Shown piece after piece: positions 17,024 to 25,546 of a DNA stretch of 64,000 nt. The DNA is from DATLZU01 sp051293835 (GTDB lineage Bacteria > Nitrospirota > Nitrospiria > Nitrospirales > Nitrospiraceae). Position numbers and translations under genes: made by a program. The stretch spans positions 10,911-74,910 of the forward strand of contig JBPKMA010000013.1 of the NCBI GenBank assembly GCA_051293835.1. The letters are read 5' to 3'. Every line of letters begins with the position of its first letter. The stretch's first letter is position 1. Under the pieces are notes generated by a model. It was given only the letters and a program-made list of their open reading frames with translations, searched no databases and was not told the origin of the DNA.

Positions 17024-17106
17024 AGCGCTGGTGAAGGCGTGGGTGATTTTGGACCGGCCTCCGAATGACCCCTGAACCTCTGCAAAGAGGGCCCTTCACC
17101 AGCGCT
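17024..17106 (+). promoter_or_regulatory. Structured 5' leader: 14-bp closing stem with internal GNRA hairpin
   Basis: AGCGCTGGTGAAGG (17024-17037) is perfectly complementary to CCTTCACCAGCGCT (17093-17106). Inside, CCTCT-GCAA-AGAGG (17077-17090) forms a hairpin with a GCAA tetraloop two bases before the right arm. A long terminal stem enclosing internal helices at the predicted 5' end of an mRNA resembles riboswitch or leader-RNA architecture, but I cannot assign it to a known class. Confidence 0.45.
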
Positions 17107-17281
17107 TTTCAGCGAGTAAGGGCGAGCAGCGAAGAGCTGGTAGCCAAGGCCGGAAAGAGGAGAAGGGTGACCGCACTTCATTCTTCCTGTCACAAGGCGA
17201 TCAGAATTGTCTCATCGTTGCTACTCGCGAGCAGTGTTCGGCTCTTAGCTTATTTTTTTAACTTAACAAGGAGGCCGCATT

Positions 17282-20200
17282 ATGAAGTGGTCGTATTTCC
17301 ATGATCAACGCGGGCACGGTCGTCGAGGAACGACTCGTTGCTTGCAGGCCGCGGTCCTGGCGGGTGGGCTGATCGCCTCGCCGTGGTTGTTGGCCGCGGA
17401 GCCAGGGGGGCTGTCCCATCAGGGACACGCCTCGCCCGTGGCAATGCCGGGCTGGACCCAAACCTTGAAGGGCCAGACCGTGGTCGAGGACACCATCGAA
17501 GGACGGGCCGATCGGTCTGAAAAGATCGAGCTGCAACACCACCGGCTCATGCGCCGGCTCGAAGAGCAGGCGCAGAAGGATGCGCAGGTCCAGCAGACCT
17601 CTGGCCTGTTCAGCAACATGTCCATGATGCACCAGTACATGGGGCAGGACGGAAGTAGCTTCCTGCTGGCGACCGATCCGGCCAAAGGGGAGCCGGTGCT
17701 GGCCACCGGCGGCCGCTGTCCGGCGGGTGTGCCGACCAAGCACTATGATGTCTCGATGATCAATGTCGAGATCACGCTGAACCGGTGGCTGGATTATTAC
17801 CCCGGCTACATGTACGTCTTGACTGAGAACATCGACAAAGTGCGAGCGGAGGAGGCGCGGAACAAGGCAGCTCGGGAGAAAGAAGGCTTTGATCCGGGCG
17901 CCGTGTCTACCGGGTTGCAAGGGGATTACATCCAGCCCCTCGTTCTCCGTGCCAATCAGGGCGATTGCGTGAAGCTGACGCTCCGCAATCAGATGGAGGG
18001 CGAGGAAGGAAGCTTGTTCATCCAGGCCTCCAGCATGGTCGTCAGCGCAACTGGCAAGCCGGCGACCACAACCAATCCGGACGCCATCATTCCTCCTGGC
18101 AAATCGCAGGAGTTCGAGTGGTACATCCACCCCCACATGCAGGAAGGTGTGCGGCAGTTCCACTCCTGGAGCCATGACCGCGAACTGACCGTGTTGGGGC
18201 TGTTCGGTGCGTTCGTGATCGAACCGAAGGGGTCTAAGTATCTCGACCCGCTCGGTACCGGTCCCGCCCCCGAAGCGAAGAGCGGCTGGCAGGTTATGAT
18301 CGACAACGCCACCGGGCCGGACTTCCGCGAATACGTGATCTTCTATCACGAAGTCGGCGACGAAGCGTTCCGCCCGTTGAACAAGAAGGGCGACTTCTTG
18401 CCGCAGCGCGATCCGCTGACCGACGCCTATCGCCCGGGCGGCCGCGCATTGAACTACCGGAGCGAGCCCTTCGGCATCGACGAGATGCATCTCCAACATG
18501 AGTACTTCGGGTTCGAAGACGAGTCGTTGGCCTACAGTGCCTATACCTTCGGTGAGACGCCGACCACGATTCCACGTGCCTATTTGGGTGATCCGGTCAA
18601 GTGGCGGTTGGTGCATGGCGGCTCCGAAGTCTTCCACTCCCACCATCCCCACAGCGGATCGATCCGCTGGCAGCGCAGCCCGGCCACCGAACCCAATATG
18701 CTTTGGGCGGCCGGTCAGAATGGGCCGGTGAAGTATCCGGTCGTTCGGACCAAGTCAGACCGGGTCGATGTTGAGGTCATTGGGCCCTCCGAAGCCTTGG
18801 ACCTCGAGCCGGAATGCGGTGCCGGTCAATGCCAGCACCTGGCAGGCGAGTTCCTGTTCCATTGCCATGTGGCACATCACTATGTGGCCGGCATGTGGGG
18901 TTACGCGCGCGTGTACAACACGCTGCAGGTCGGCCAGGGTCACACCGACACTATGCCGGACCTGCGGGAATTGCCAGATCGGCTGGGCCGGATGAAACTT
19001 GGCGTGACCTCCGACAAGCTGATCGGCACGACCGTGGATTGGTTCGGCAAGAAGTTCAAAATCGTGGATCGGACTCAGAAGACGAATTGGAAAGCCGATC
19101 CGGCGATTGTGAACATTAAAGACTGGGTCGAAATGTTCCTGCCGGCGCAGGGCAAGCCCGGCCACACGGACGACGAGCGTGGCCAGATTATGGCCTATGA
19201 CGCGACCGTGTGGGACTGGGTCTGGAGAGGGAATGTGGCCTATGGCGAGCGGGAAAGCACTGCGAAGAACCCGAAGTATCCCGCGGCCGAGAAGTGGGAC
19301 GACAGCACCAGGCCGCCCATCCTGTTTGACCCGACCACGGGCAAGCTGGCCTGGCCGCTCTTCAAGCCGCACTTCGGCAAACGCGTGCCGTTCTCCGCGA
19401 ACCACAACGGCGCGCCTTGGTTAGAGCCGATCCATCAGGATGAAAACGGCGAGCGGACTTCAGAACCGGCCAAGCCGGGCGAAAACGGCCGGTGGAGTCT
19501 GTGTCCGGACAACGCCAATCAGAAGTTCTACAATTTTCATTTCATCCGGCTCCCGATCACTCTAGCCAAGAAGCAGGGGAAGGAGCCGCCGATCGTGGAC
19601 AAGGATGGCCTGATCTACGTCTTGCACGAGGAAGAACGGCTGGTCAGGGCCAATGATGATCTGAAATACCCCGCAGTCATCCGTGCCAATGTGTATGACT
19701 GTGTGGACCTGGTGTTGACAAGCGAGTGGGACGATGACGACTTCACCAACTTCCAGGCATCCAAGATCAACATTCACCCGCATTTCTTCCAGTTCGATAC
19801 GGGGAACTCGGATGGGGTGATTTCCGGATTCGAGTACGAAATGTCGGTCCGGCCTTTCACCATGTGGGGGAAGAAGAGCAAGCATGGATTGCCTGCACCG
19901 ATGGTGGCGAAGCTCAAGAGCGCGGTGAAAGCCGGAGCGACGTCCATCAAGTTCGAGATGGCGCCCGGGGCCACGCCGTTCCACGTCAACACCGAGGTGA
20001 TGGTCGGGATGGACTGTTTGGAGAAGGGCGACGATCCCACGGCTTCGCTGCCGCGGGATAAGAGCTGTTCAGAAGTCGCCCGGATCAAAGAAATCAAGGG
20101 CGATACGATCACGTTCTTTAAGCCCTTGAAGCACAACCATCCGGCGAACGACCTGGTGTCGCCGGAGTTCGTGCGCTATCGCTGGTGGGTGGACGTGGAC

Positions 20201-22216
20201 ATGGGAACCGTGTTCTGGCATGACCACGCGTTCGGCGCCACGACCTGGCCGCATGGCGGGTTCGGGGTGACGATCGTGGAGCCCTACGGGTCCACTTACC
20301 ATGATCCGAAGAACGGCAAGCTCGTCTGGAGCGGGCCGATCGCGGACATCCACACCACGGAGCCAATCGGCGCCGGCGTGAGCGGAAGCTTCCGGGAATT
20401 GATGGTGTCGATCCATGACACCGTGCCCCATACCGTAAACATGATTCAGGCGGGCAATCCGCCCGGACAACCGGTCGAAGTCGCGCTGGAAGCCGGCAAG
20501 ACCGTGTCCTTCCAAATGCCGGAAAAGATCCTCATGGCGCCCAACCCCTATATCAACGGGGGGACGCATACGACAGGGAGCGGCATGAACTTCCGCGCCG
20601 AGCCCTTTGCGCAGCGATTGGCCAACAATCCGGATACTTCGAAGCTGTTCAGCAGCGCGATTCACGGCGATCCTGATACGCCGCTGTTACGGGCGTACGT
20701 CGGTGACACGATAGTGTTCCGGTTGTTACATCAGCTCATGAACGAGTCGCATGTCTGGACGCTGTCCGGGCATACCTTCCTGACGGAGCGGTTCGCCGCG
20801 GATGCCAATCGGAAGTACTCGATCCACGTGGGGATCGCCGAGCGGTACGATCTGGTGACCAAAGCGGGCGGCTTCCAGGGCATGCCGGGCGACTACATCC
20901 ACTTCAACGGCCGAACCTCTCACTTCGCCGAAGGCGGATGGGGCATCGTCCGGGTTCTGGACAAGCTGGTTCCGGATCTCATGCCGCTGCCGTCCGGGAC
21001 GAAACCGTTCGAAATTCCTCCGGTGCCTAAATCGGTCTGTCCGGCCGACGCTCCGGTAAAGACCTTCAACGTGGTGGCGATGGACCGCCCATTGAAGCTG
21101 AACCCGAAGGCGCCGGACACGATCGAGGTGGACTTCGAGCGGAAGATCGAAATGACCGTGCCGGAAGGGAAAATCTTCGCGCTCGAGGAGGAAGTCACCA
21201 AGGTGGCGTCGGACGTGATGCCGCACCCGCTCACGCTGCGGGTGAACGTGGGTGACTGCATCAAGGTGAACCTGAAAAACAAGATGAAGAACAGCCGGGC
21301 GTCGTTCTTCGCGCCGGGGCTGGCGTTCGACCCGAGAGATTCTCTCGGTCTCAACGTCGGGAACAACCCTGGCGACCAAACCATCGGCCCAGGCGAGAGC
21401 CGGACCTACACCTACTACGCGCACCCAGCGAACGGAGAGACGACGTCGCTGGTGTGGGACGGCGGCAACATCGTGACGAATCCGCGCAACGGCTTGTACG
21501 GAGCGATCGTCGTCGGGCCGCGTGGATCGCAGTATCGCGATCCGGTGACTGGCCAGGACATTTCGCTCAAGAATGCCTGGCGCGCGGACGTGATCATCGA
21601 CCATAGCTTGCCGGAGAACGCGGGTAAGGTGAACTACCGGGATGTGGCCCTCTTCTTCCAGGATGAGGACAACATCATCGGCACTTCGTTCATGCCCTAC
21701 GTCCAGAGCGTCGCGGGGTTGACGGCGGTGAATTACCGAGCGGAACCGTACAAGTTCCGCGAGGAGCAGGGCTGCACGCTCGGCCGGATCTTCCAGCCGT
21801 GCGCAGTGGATAAGCCCGAGGATCCGGCCACGCCGATCATCGAGGCGCATGCCGGCGACCCGGTGCGGATCCATGTGATCGGCGCCAACAGCGAGCAGAA
21901 CGGCATGTTCACCATCGAGGGCCATGAATGGCCAATCGAGCCCTACATGCCGGGCGCCGATATGATCAGCGTGGTGGAGTACGCCGGATCGGAGACCTTG
22001 GATGTCTTCCTCCGGGGCGGTGCAGGAGGTCCATACCGTCAAGTGGGTGACTTCGTGTGGTCCAATGCACGGCTCCCCTACGCGCAGTCCGGGCAGTGGG
22101 GGTACTTCCGGGTGCTGCCGCCCGGTGATCAGCGCCTTCTTCCGCTGAACGGCGCCGGCACCGGCATCAAGCGCACGGAGGTCGAACCCGCGGCGATCTC
22201 GACCGCGATGAAATGA
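17282..22216 (+). CDS. Giant exported multicopper oxidase (1644 residues)
   Basis: A signal peptide (cleavage near LLAAEPGG, about residue 40) precedes several cupredoxin domains. One copper-oxidase site set is visible: IHPHMQEG (about 282), HSHHPHSG fitting HxxHxH (about 450) and FHCHVAHHYVAGM fitting HCHx3Hx4M (about 525-536), which supplies type 1 and type 3 ligands. Further His-rich motifs without Cys occur at about 830 (NIHPHFFQFD), 979 (FWHDHAFGATTWPHG), 1154-1210, 1378 and 1545, so only the N-terminal third seems catalytically complete. Ordinary laccase-type enzymes have about 500 residues. The length is near that of MofA-type Mn(II) oxidases (from memory). Substrate unknown; Mn(II), Fe(II) or another metal is possible. 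The ribosome binding site AACAAGGAGG is strong. Confidence 0.88.
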   Translation: MKWSYFHDQRGHGRRGTTRCLQAAVLAGGLIASPWLLAAEPGGLSHQGHASPVAMPGWTQTLKGQTVVEDTIEGRADRSEKIELQHHRLMRRLEEQAQKDAQVQQTSGLFSNMSMMHQYMGQDGSSFLLATDPAKGEPVLATGGRCPAGVPTKHYDVSMINVEITLNRWLDYYPGYMYVLTENIDKVRAEEARNKAAREKEGFDPGAVSTGLQGDYIQPLVLRANQGDCVKLTLRNQMEGEEGSLFIQASSMVVSATGKPATTTNPDAIIPPGKSQEFEWYIHPHMQEGVRQFHSWSHDRELTVLGLFGAFVIEPKGSKYLDPLGTGPAPEAKSGWQVMIDNATGPDFREYVIFYHEVGDEAFRPLNKKGDFLPQRDPLTDAYRPGGRALNYRSEPFGIDEMHLQHEYFGFEDESLAYSAYTFGETPTTIPRAYLGDPVKWRLVHGGSEVFHSHHPHSGSIRWQRSPATEPNMLWAAGQNGPVKYPVVRTKSDRVDVEVIGPSEALDLEPECGAGQCQHLAGEFLFHCHVAHHYVAGMWGYARVYNTLQVGQGHTDTMPDLRELPDRLGRMKLGVTSDKLIGTTVDWFGKKFKIVDRTQKTNWKADPAIVNIKDWVEMFLPAQGKPGHTDDERGQIMAYDATVWDWVWRGNVAYGERESTAKNPKYPAAEKWDDSTRPPILFDPTTGKLAWPLFKPHFGKRVPFSANHNGAPWLEPIHQDENGERTSEPAKPGENGRWSLCPDNANQKFYNFHFIRLPITLAKKQGKEPPIVDKDGLIYVLHEEERLVRANDDLKYPAVIRANVYDCVDLVLTSEWDDDDFTNFQASKINIHPHFFQFDTGNSDGVISGFEYEMSVRPFTMWGKKSKHGLPAPMVAKLKSAVKAGATSIKFEMAPGATPFHVNTEVMVGMDCLEKGDDPTASLPRDKSCSEVARIKEIKGDTITFFKPLKHNHPANDLVSPEFVRYRWWVDVDMGTVFWHDHAFGATTWPHGGFGVTIVEPYGSTYHDPKNGKLVWSGPIADIHTTEPIGAGVSGSFRELMVSIHDTVPHTVNMIQAGNPPGQPVEVALEAGKTVSFQMPEKILMAPNPYINGGTHTTGSGMNFRAEPFAQRLANNPDTSKLFSSAIHGDPDTPLLRAYVGDTIVFRLLHQLMNESHVWTLSGHTFLTERFAADANRKYSIHVGIAERYDLVTKAGGFQGMPGDYIHFNGRTSHFAEGGWGIVRVLDKLVPDLMPLPSGTKPFEIPPVPKSVCPADAPVKTFNVVAMDRPLKLNPKAPDTIEVDFERKIEMTVPEGKIFALEEEVTKVASDVMPHPLTLRVNVGDCIKVNLKNKMKNSRASFFAPGLAFDPRDSLGLNVGNNPGDQTIGPGESRTYTYYAHPANGETTSLVWDGGNIVTNPRNGLYGAIVVGPRGSQYRDPVTGQDISLKNAWRADVIIDHSLPENAGKVNYRDVALFFQDEDNIIGTSFMPYVQSVAGLTAVNYRAEPYKFREEQGCTLGRIFQPCAVDKPEDPATPIIEAHAGDPVRIHVIGANSEQNGMFTIEGHEWPIEPYMPGADMISVVEYAGSETLDVFLRGGAGGPYRQVGDFVWSNARLPYAQSGQWGYFRVLPPGDQRLLPLNGAGTGIKRTEVEPAAISTAMK

Positions 22217-22225
22217 AGGCGGGGA

Positions 22226-22254
22226 GGCGCGGGAGCGGTCACTGCTCCCGCGCC
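22226..22254 (+). terminator. GC-rich hairpin after the multicopper oxidase
   Basis: GGCGCGGGAGC (22226-22236) and GCTCCCGCGCC (22244-22254) form a perfect 11-bp stem with a 7-nt loop, 10 bases after the stop codon. There is no U-tract, so it could act as a mRNA-stabilising or pause hairpin as well as a terminator. Confidence 0.55.
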
Positions 22255-22304
22255 CATTGCGGATCGGAACGAAGAAAAGAAGCAGAGGTCAAAGCAAATG
22301 GGGC

Positions 22305-22347
22305 GGGGGAACCACCGAAAATCAGCGTGGTTCCCCCTGTCTTGTCT
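22305..22347 (+). terminator. Second 11-bp hairpin followed by U-rich tail
   Basis: GGGGGAACCAC (22305-22315) pairs perfectly with GTGGTTCCCCC (22327-22337), 11-nt loop, followed by TGTCTTGTCT. This is a better intrinsic terminator candidate than the hairpin 50 bp before it and would separate the oxidase from the next gene. Confidence 0.6.
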
Positions 22348-22415
22348 CAAGGCGGCTTGCAGCTTTCCGTGGAGCGCTGACTCTCCTAAAGGACCTAAAG
22401 GAGAAGGAGTGTACG

Positions 22416-23360
22416 GTGGAGAAAAGGCAACACGCGTATGCCACCGGTTTCCTGACAGTGGTGTTCGCGTTCTTGCTCGGCGCGAGCGAGGTGTCGGCCT
22501 ACGAAGAAGTGACTGTGGCGGATGGAGGGACCCTCACCGGCACGGTAGTGCTTGAGGGAAAAGTTCCCAGGCCGAAAGGGTACAACCTCACGACACTGCC
22601 CGATCCGGTGTATTGCGGTCGGATCTCCGACGGGCGGGGCTGGCGACTGTTGCAACCGTTCAACGTCGGAGCCCATGGCGAATTCCGGCAGGTTGTGGTC
22701 TATCTGGAATCAATCGACCGTGGGAAACCGTTCGGGCCGTTCACGCCGCCGCACATCGAGGCGATCGACTGTCGATTCCTCCCGTTCGTGACTGTTGTCC
22801 GCGATCAACATGAGGTCGAAGTGGTGAATATGGATCCCGCGATGCATGACATCCAGGCTTACGAAACCTCGGATCTTGGACCGCGGGTGCTGTTCAACGT
22901 GCCGCTGCCGATCAGTTCCAAATATCCGCACGAAGCCGGACTCAGCGCGCATTTCCACAAGCACTTTGCCGGCACGCCGGTGACGCAGACCGTAAGAATG
23001 ACCAAAGGGCGGAAGGTGTTCGTCATGCAGTGCGGCTTCCACGCCTATATGGAAGCCTGGGCCCTAGTGGCGGATCATCCCTATTATGCGGTGACGGACA
23101 ATGAAGGGCGGTTCGAACTGACCGACATTCCTCCGGGCACCTATACCGTGAAAATCTGGCATCCGTATCTCCGGGAACCGGTGGAGCAAGCTGTCACGAT
23201 CGAGCCGAGGAGACAGACCCGCGTGACCTTGCAGGTCCAGTCGCCCAAGGGTCGCCTGTACGCCAATCAGATGGTGGACAATCCCTATATCCGGTATCAG
23301 ATCACGCAGGATGTGCAAAGCCAGATCGTGCCGACGCTGGAGAAGCAGAGTTATGAATGA
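22416..23360 (+). CDS. Exported cupredoxin-like protein with carboxypeptidase-regulatory-like domain, copy 2
   Basis: Encodes 314 residues from the GTG at 22416, directly behind AAAGGAGAAGGAG. The signal peptide ends near ASEVSA. It aligns with the protein at 6644 over its whole length: GYNLTTLPDPVYCGRISDG, MDPAMHDIQAYETSDLGPRV and FVMQCGFHAYMEAW are shared nearly unchanged. The candidate copper ligands (His of MHDIQ and C-x2-H-x2-M) are conserved in both copies. It lies between the giant oxidase and two SUMF1-like genes. A periplasmic electron carrier or oxidase partner is the best guess. Confidence 0.7.
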   Translation: MEKRQHAYATGFLTVVFAFLLGASEVSAYEEVTVADGGTLTGTVVLEGKVPRPKGYNLTTLPDPVYCGRISDGRGWRLLQPFNVGAHGEFRQVVVYLESIDRGKPFGPFTPPHIEAIDCRFLPFVTVVRDQHEVEVVNMDPAMHDIQAYETSDLGPRVLFNVPLPISSKYPHEAGLSAHFHKHFAGTPVTQTVRMTKGRKVFVMQCGFHAYMEAWALVADHPYYAVTDNEGRFELTDIPPGTYTVKIWHPYLREPVEQAVTIEPRRQTRVTLQVQSPKGRLYANQMVDNPYIRYQITQDVQSQIVPTLEKQSYE

Positions 23361-23369
23361 GGGCGAAAA

Positions 23370-24362
23370 GTGCGAGGTAAGAGGCGAGGGGGCAAGGCCA
23401 GCGCTGTGAAGTGGAAAGACGGAACGGCCCGTGCGGTATGGAGCCTGTTGGCCTTTTGCCTTGTGCTCCTGGTGCCTGGCGTAAGTCTGGCCGACCATGA
23501 TCGTCCGAAACGGCCGCCGCTGTGGACCCCGCTTTTTGAAGCCGAACGGCTCGCCGCAATGGACGTGCCGGACGAGATGGTCATGGTGCCGGCGGGCTGG
23601 TTTCTGATGGGGAGCGACCCGAAGGCGGACCGCGCCGCCGGGCCCCAGGAGCAACCGCAACGGCTCGTCTATCTGGACACGTTCTGGATCGATCGCTACG
23701 AGGTGACGAACGTGCAGTATCTCCGCTATGTCCTCGCAACTGGCGCCGACTGGCCCCCGTATTGGAGAGAAGAGCCTTTTCCAGAAAAGATGGCCTTGCA
23801 TCCGGTCATCGGTGTGAGCTGGTGGGAGGCGGACGCCTATTGCCGGTGGGCGGGCAAGCGATTGCCGACTGAGGCGGAATGGGAGAAAGCGGCGCGAGGA
23901 ACGGACGGCCGCATCTTTCCCTGGGGCAACGAGCCGGCTGGGTGGCTCAAGAGCAACATCGCCCATCCCGGTTCAAAGCGCGGCACGAAGTATCCGCCAC
24001 TCGCCAACGTCAACCGCTATGACCGGGGAGTGAGCCCATACGGTGTGTATCAGATGGCCGGCAACGTGAGCGAGTGGGTGGCTGACTGGTTCGATCCGGA
24101 GTATTACCGCCGCGGCGAGACGCGCAACCCGACCGGTCCCTCGCAGGGCACCGACAAAGTGTTCCGGGGCGGTTCCTGGAACGAAGACCCGGAAGTGGCG
24201 CGTTCGGCCGGACGCAACGCCGCCGCGCCCGACCACCGGAGTTATCTGATCGGGTTTCGCTGCGCGAAAACTGAAGTGAATAGCGGACAGCAGATCGCGA
24301 GCAGCGATTTGTCGGCTGCAAGAGAAGCCACGGTTGACACAACATCCGGAAAGCGCAGGTAA
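23370..24362 (+). CDS. Exported SUMF1/FGE-fold protein 1
   Basis: Encodes 330 residues starting with GTG 9 nt after the preceding stop (GAGGG 6 nt upstream). A signal peptide is followed by a full FGE-sulfatase/SUMF1 domain: MVMVPAGWFLMGSDP, YEVTNVQYLRYVLATG, WAGKRLPTEAEWEKAARGTD, YGVYQMAGNVSEWVADW, FRGGSWNE and GFRCA. The Cys pair (CxxxxC) used by true formylglycine-generating enzymes before GFRC is absent, so sulfatase activation is unlikely. NirV, found beside copper nitrite reductases, is a similar SUMF1 relative, so a role in maturation of a copper enzyme is a reasonable inference. The last 25 residues look like a read-through of an intergenic repeat. Confidence 0.8.
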   Translation: MRGKRRGGKASAVKWKDGTARAVWSLLAFCLVLLVPGVSLADHDRPKRPPLWTPLFEAERLAAMDVPDEMVMVPAGWFLMGSDPKADRAAGPQEQPQRLVYLDTFWIDRYEVTNVQYLRYVLATGADWPPYWREEPFPEKMALHPVIGVSWWEADAYCRWAGKRLPTEAEWEKAARGTDGRIFPWGNEPAGWLKSNIAHPGSKRGTKYPPLANVNRYDRGVSPYGVYQMAGNVSEWVADWFDPEYYRRGETRNPTGPSQGTDKVFRGGSWNEDPEVARSAGRNAAAPDHRSYLIGFRCAKTEVNSGQQIASSDLSAAREATVDTTSGKRR

Positions 24363-24458
24363 GAGCCACTTATCCTCTCGTCGAATTTCTGACGGACAAC
24401 AAGCGAGGGGCTAGTTGGCGGCTCACTGCCAGCTCAAAAAAACAAGGAGGCCAAATAC

Positions 24459-25424
24459 ATGAACAGGGATGATCCCGGCGGGTGGGCGAGGGCCAATCGA
24501 GTCGTGAACATGCTCCTGACCGTCGGTGCCGCGCTGGCTCTGGCAAATATTGCCTGGGGCCTCGACACGCAGGACATCACGGTCGAATGGACGCCGGAGG
24601 GCAAGCAGCTCGCGCTCAAGCGGGTGGCGACATGGCCGGTAAAAGAGGAAATGGTATTAGTGCCGGCCGGAGAATTTCTCATGGGTAGCGACAAGCGCAT
24701 CGACCGCAACGCCTATCGCGCCGAGTTGCCGCAACGCCGGGTGTACCTCGACGCCTTCGAGATCGACAAATACGAGGTCACGAATCTTCAGTATTTGAAA
24801 TTCGTGCTGGCCACCGGGCGCAATCCGCAAATCGACTGGCGGTACGACGGCGGCAACTTTCAGGAAAGCATGGCTTACCATCCGGTGATGCACGTCACCT
24901 GGTACGACGCGGACGCTTATTGTCGGTGGGCCGGCAAGCGATTGCCGACCGAGGCTGAGTGGGAGAAGGCTGCGCGCGGGGAGGACGGGCGGATTTATCC
25001 CTGGGGCAACCAGCCGGCGGGATTGAGCCGCGCGAACTTCGGCCGAACGGGCCTCTCCGGACCCGTGCGAGACCGACCAGAGCGGCTCCTGCTGTACCCA
25101 CCCATCATCGCGGTGGACAAGTACGAGAATGCGGTGAGTCCGTACGGCGTGCATCAGATGATCGGCAATGTGGCGGAGTGGGTGGCGGATTGGTACGACA
25201 AGGATTATTACGCCGTCGCGCCGGATCGGAACCCGAAAGGTCCGGAGCACGGGACCCAAAAGGCCTTCCGTGGCGGCGGCTGGATCGACAGCACCACGAC
25301 CGTGCGGGCGGCGATGCGCAACGGCGCCGACCCGAACACGAAGATGAATTGGCTGGGTTTCCGCTGCGCACGGGATGTGGCGCCGAAAGCCAGGCCGGTG
25401 GCGACAGAAGGGAGCGCGCGGTAG
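24459..25424 (+). CDS. Exported SUMF1/FGE-fold protein 2
   Basis: Encodes 321 residues, a paralogue of the preceding gene with the same domain order (MVLVPAGEFLMGSDKR, WAGKRLPTEAEWEKAARGED, GVHQMIGNVAEWVADWYD, FRGGGWIDS, GFRCARD). The signal peptide ends near IAWGLDTQ. The FGE-type CxxxxC pair is absent here too. CAAGGAGG sits 8 nt upstream of the ATG, the same ribosome binding sequence as for the giant oxidase. Two non-FGE SUMF1 proteins in tandem behind a copper oxidase suggest a subunit or maturation role. Confidence 0.8.
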   Translation: MNRDDPGGWARANRVVNMLLTVGAALALANIAWGLDTQDITVEWTPEGKQLALKRVATWPVKEEMVLVPAGEFLMGSDKRIDRNAYRAELPQRRVYLDAFEIDKYEVTNLQYLKFVLATGRNPQIDWRYDGGNFQESMAYHPVMHVTWYDADAYCRWAGKRLPTEAEWEKAARGEDGRIYPWGNQPAGLSRANFGRTGLSGPVRDRPERLLLYPPIIAVDKYENAVSPYGVHQMIGNVAEWVADWYDKDYYAVAPDRNPKGPEHGTQKAFRGGGWIDSTTTVRAAMRNGADPNTKMNWLGFRCARDVAPKARPVATEGSAR

Positions 25425-25546
25425 CCGAGAACGAACCGCTCGGAAAAGAGATCAGCTCTCTTCGTGAGCGGCGATGTGCTGTTCGCTGACGACTGGGTCA
25501 TCCGGTCATAGGGCATGGTCAAGCAATCGCTCATCGGGAGGCCACG

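Larger units (their letters stand above)
16700..17281 (+). other. 582-bp intergenic region with promoter and structured leader of the giant oxidase
   Basis: No supported gene lies here. From about 16700 to 16990 nothing clear is seen. A sigma-54-like site (16999-17014) is followed by a large inverted repeat (17024-17106) and then about 175 nt of leader that ends in an A/T-rich run and the AACAAGGAGG ribosome binding site of the multicopper oxidase. Confidence 0.55.

Noticed and set aside
16749..17024. 91-codon frame in the promoter region of the giant oxidase
   Set aside because: Unusual composition, no ribosome binding site, and it overlaps the promoter and leader element.
17024..17106. Assignment of the leader to a known riboswitch (TPP, c-di-GMP-I, Moco)
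   Set aside because: Short stretches look similar, but the invariant core sequences of these classes are missing.
17258..18652. Long open frame on the opposite strand of the giant oxidase
   Set aside because: It is a codon-bias shadow of the oxidase with no ribosome binding site or family features.
24413..24428. Sigma-54-like site TTGGCGGCTCACTGCC before the second SUMF1 gene
   Set aside because: The GG-to-GC distance is one base short, which abolishes recognition by sigma-54.
23370..25424. Formylglycine-generating enzymes for sulfatases
   Set aside because: The CxxxxC pair needed by true FGE is absent in both proteins, and no sulfatase gene is present.
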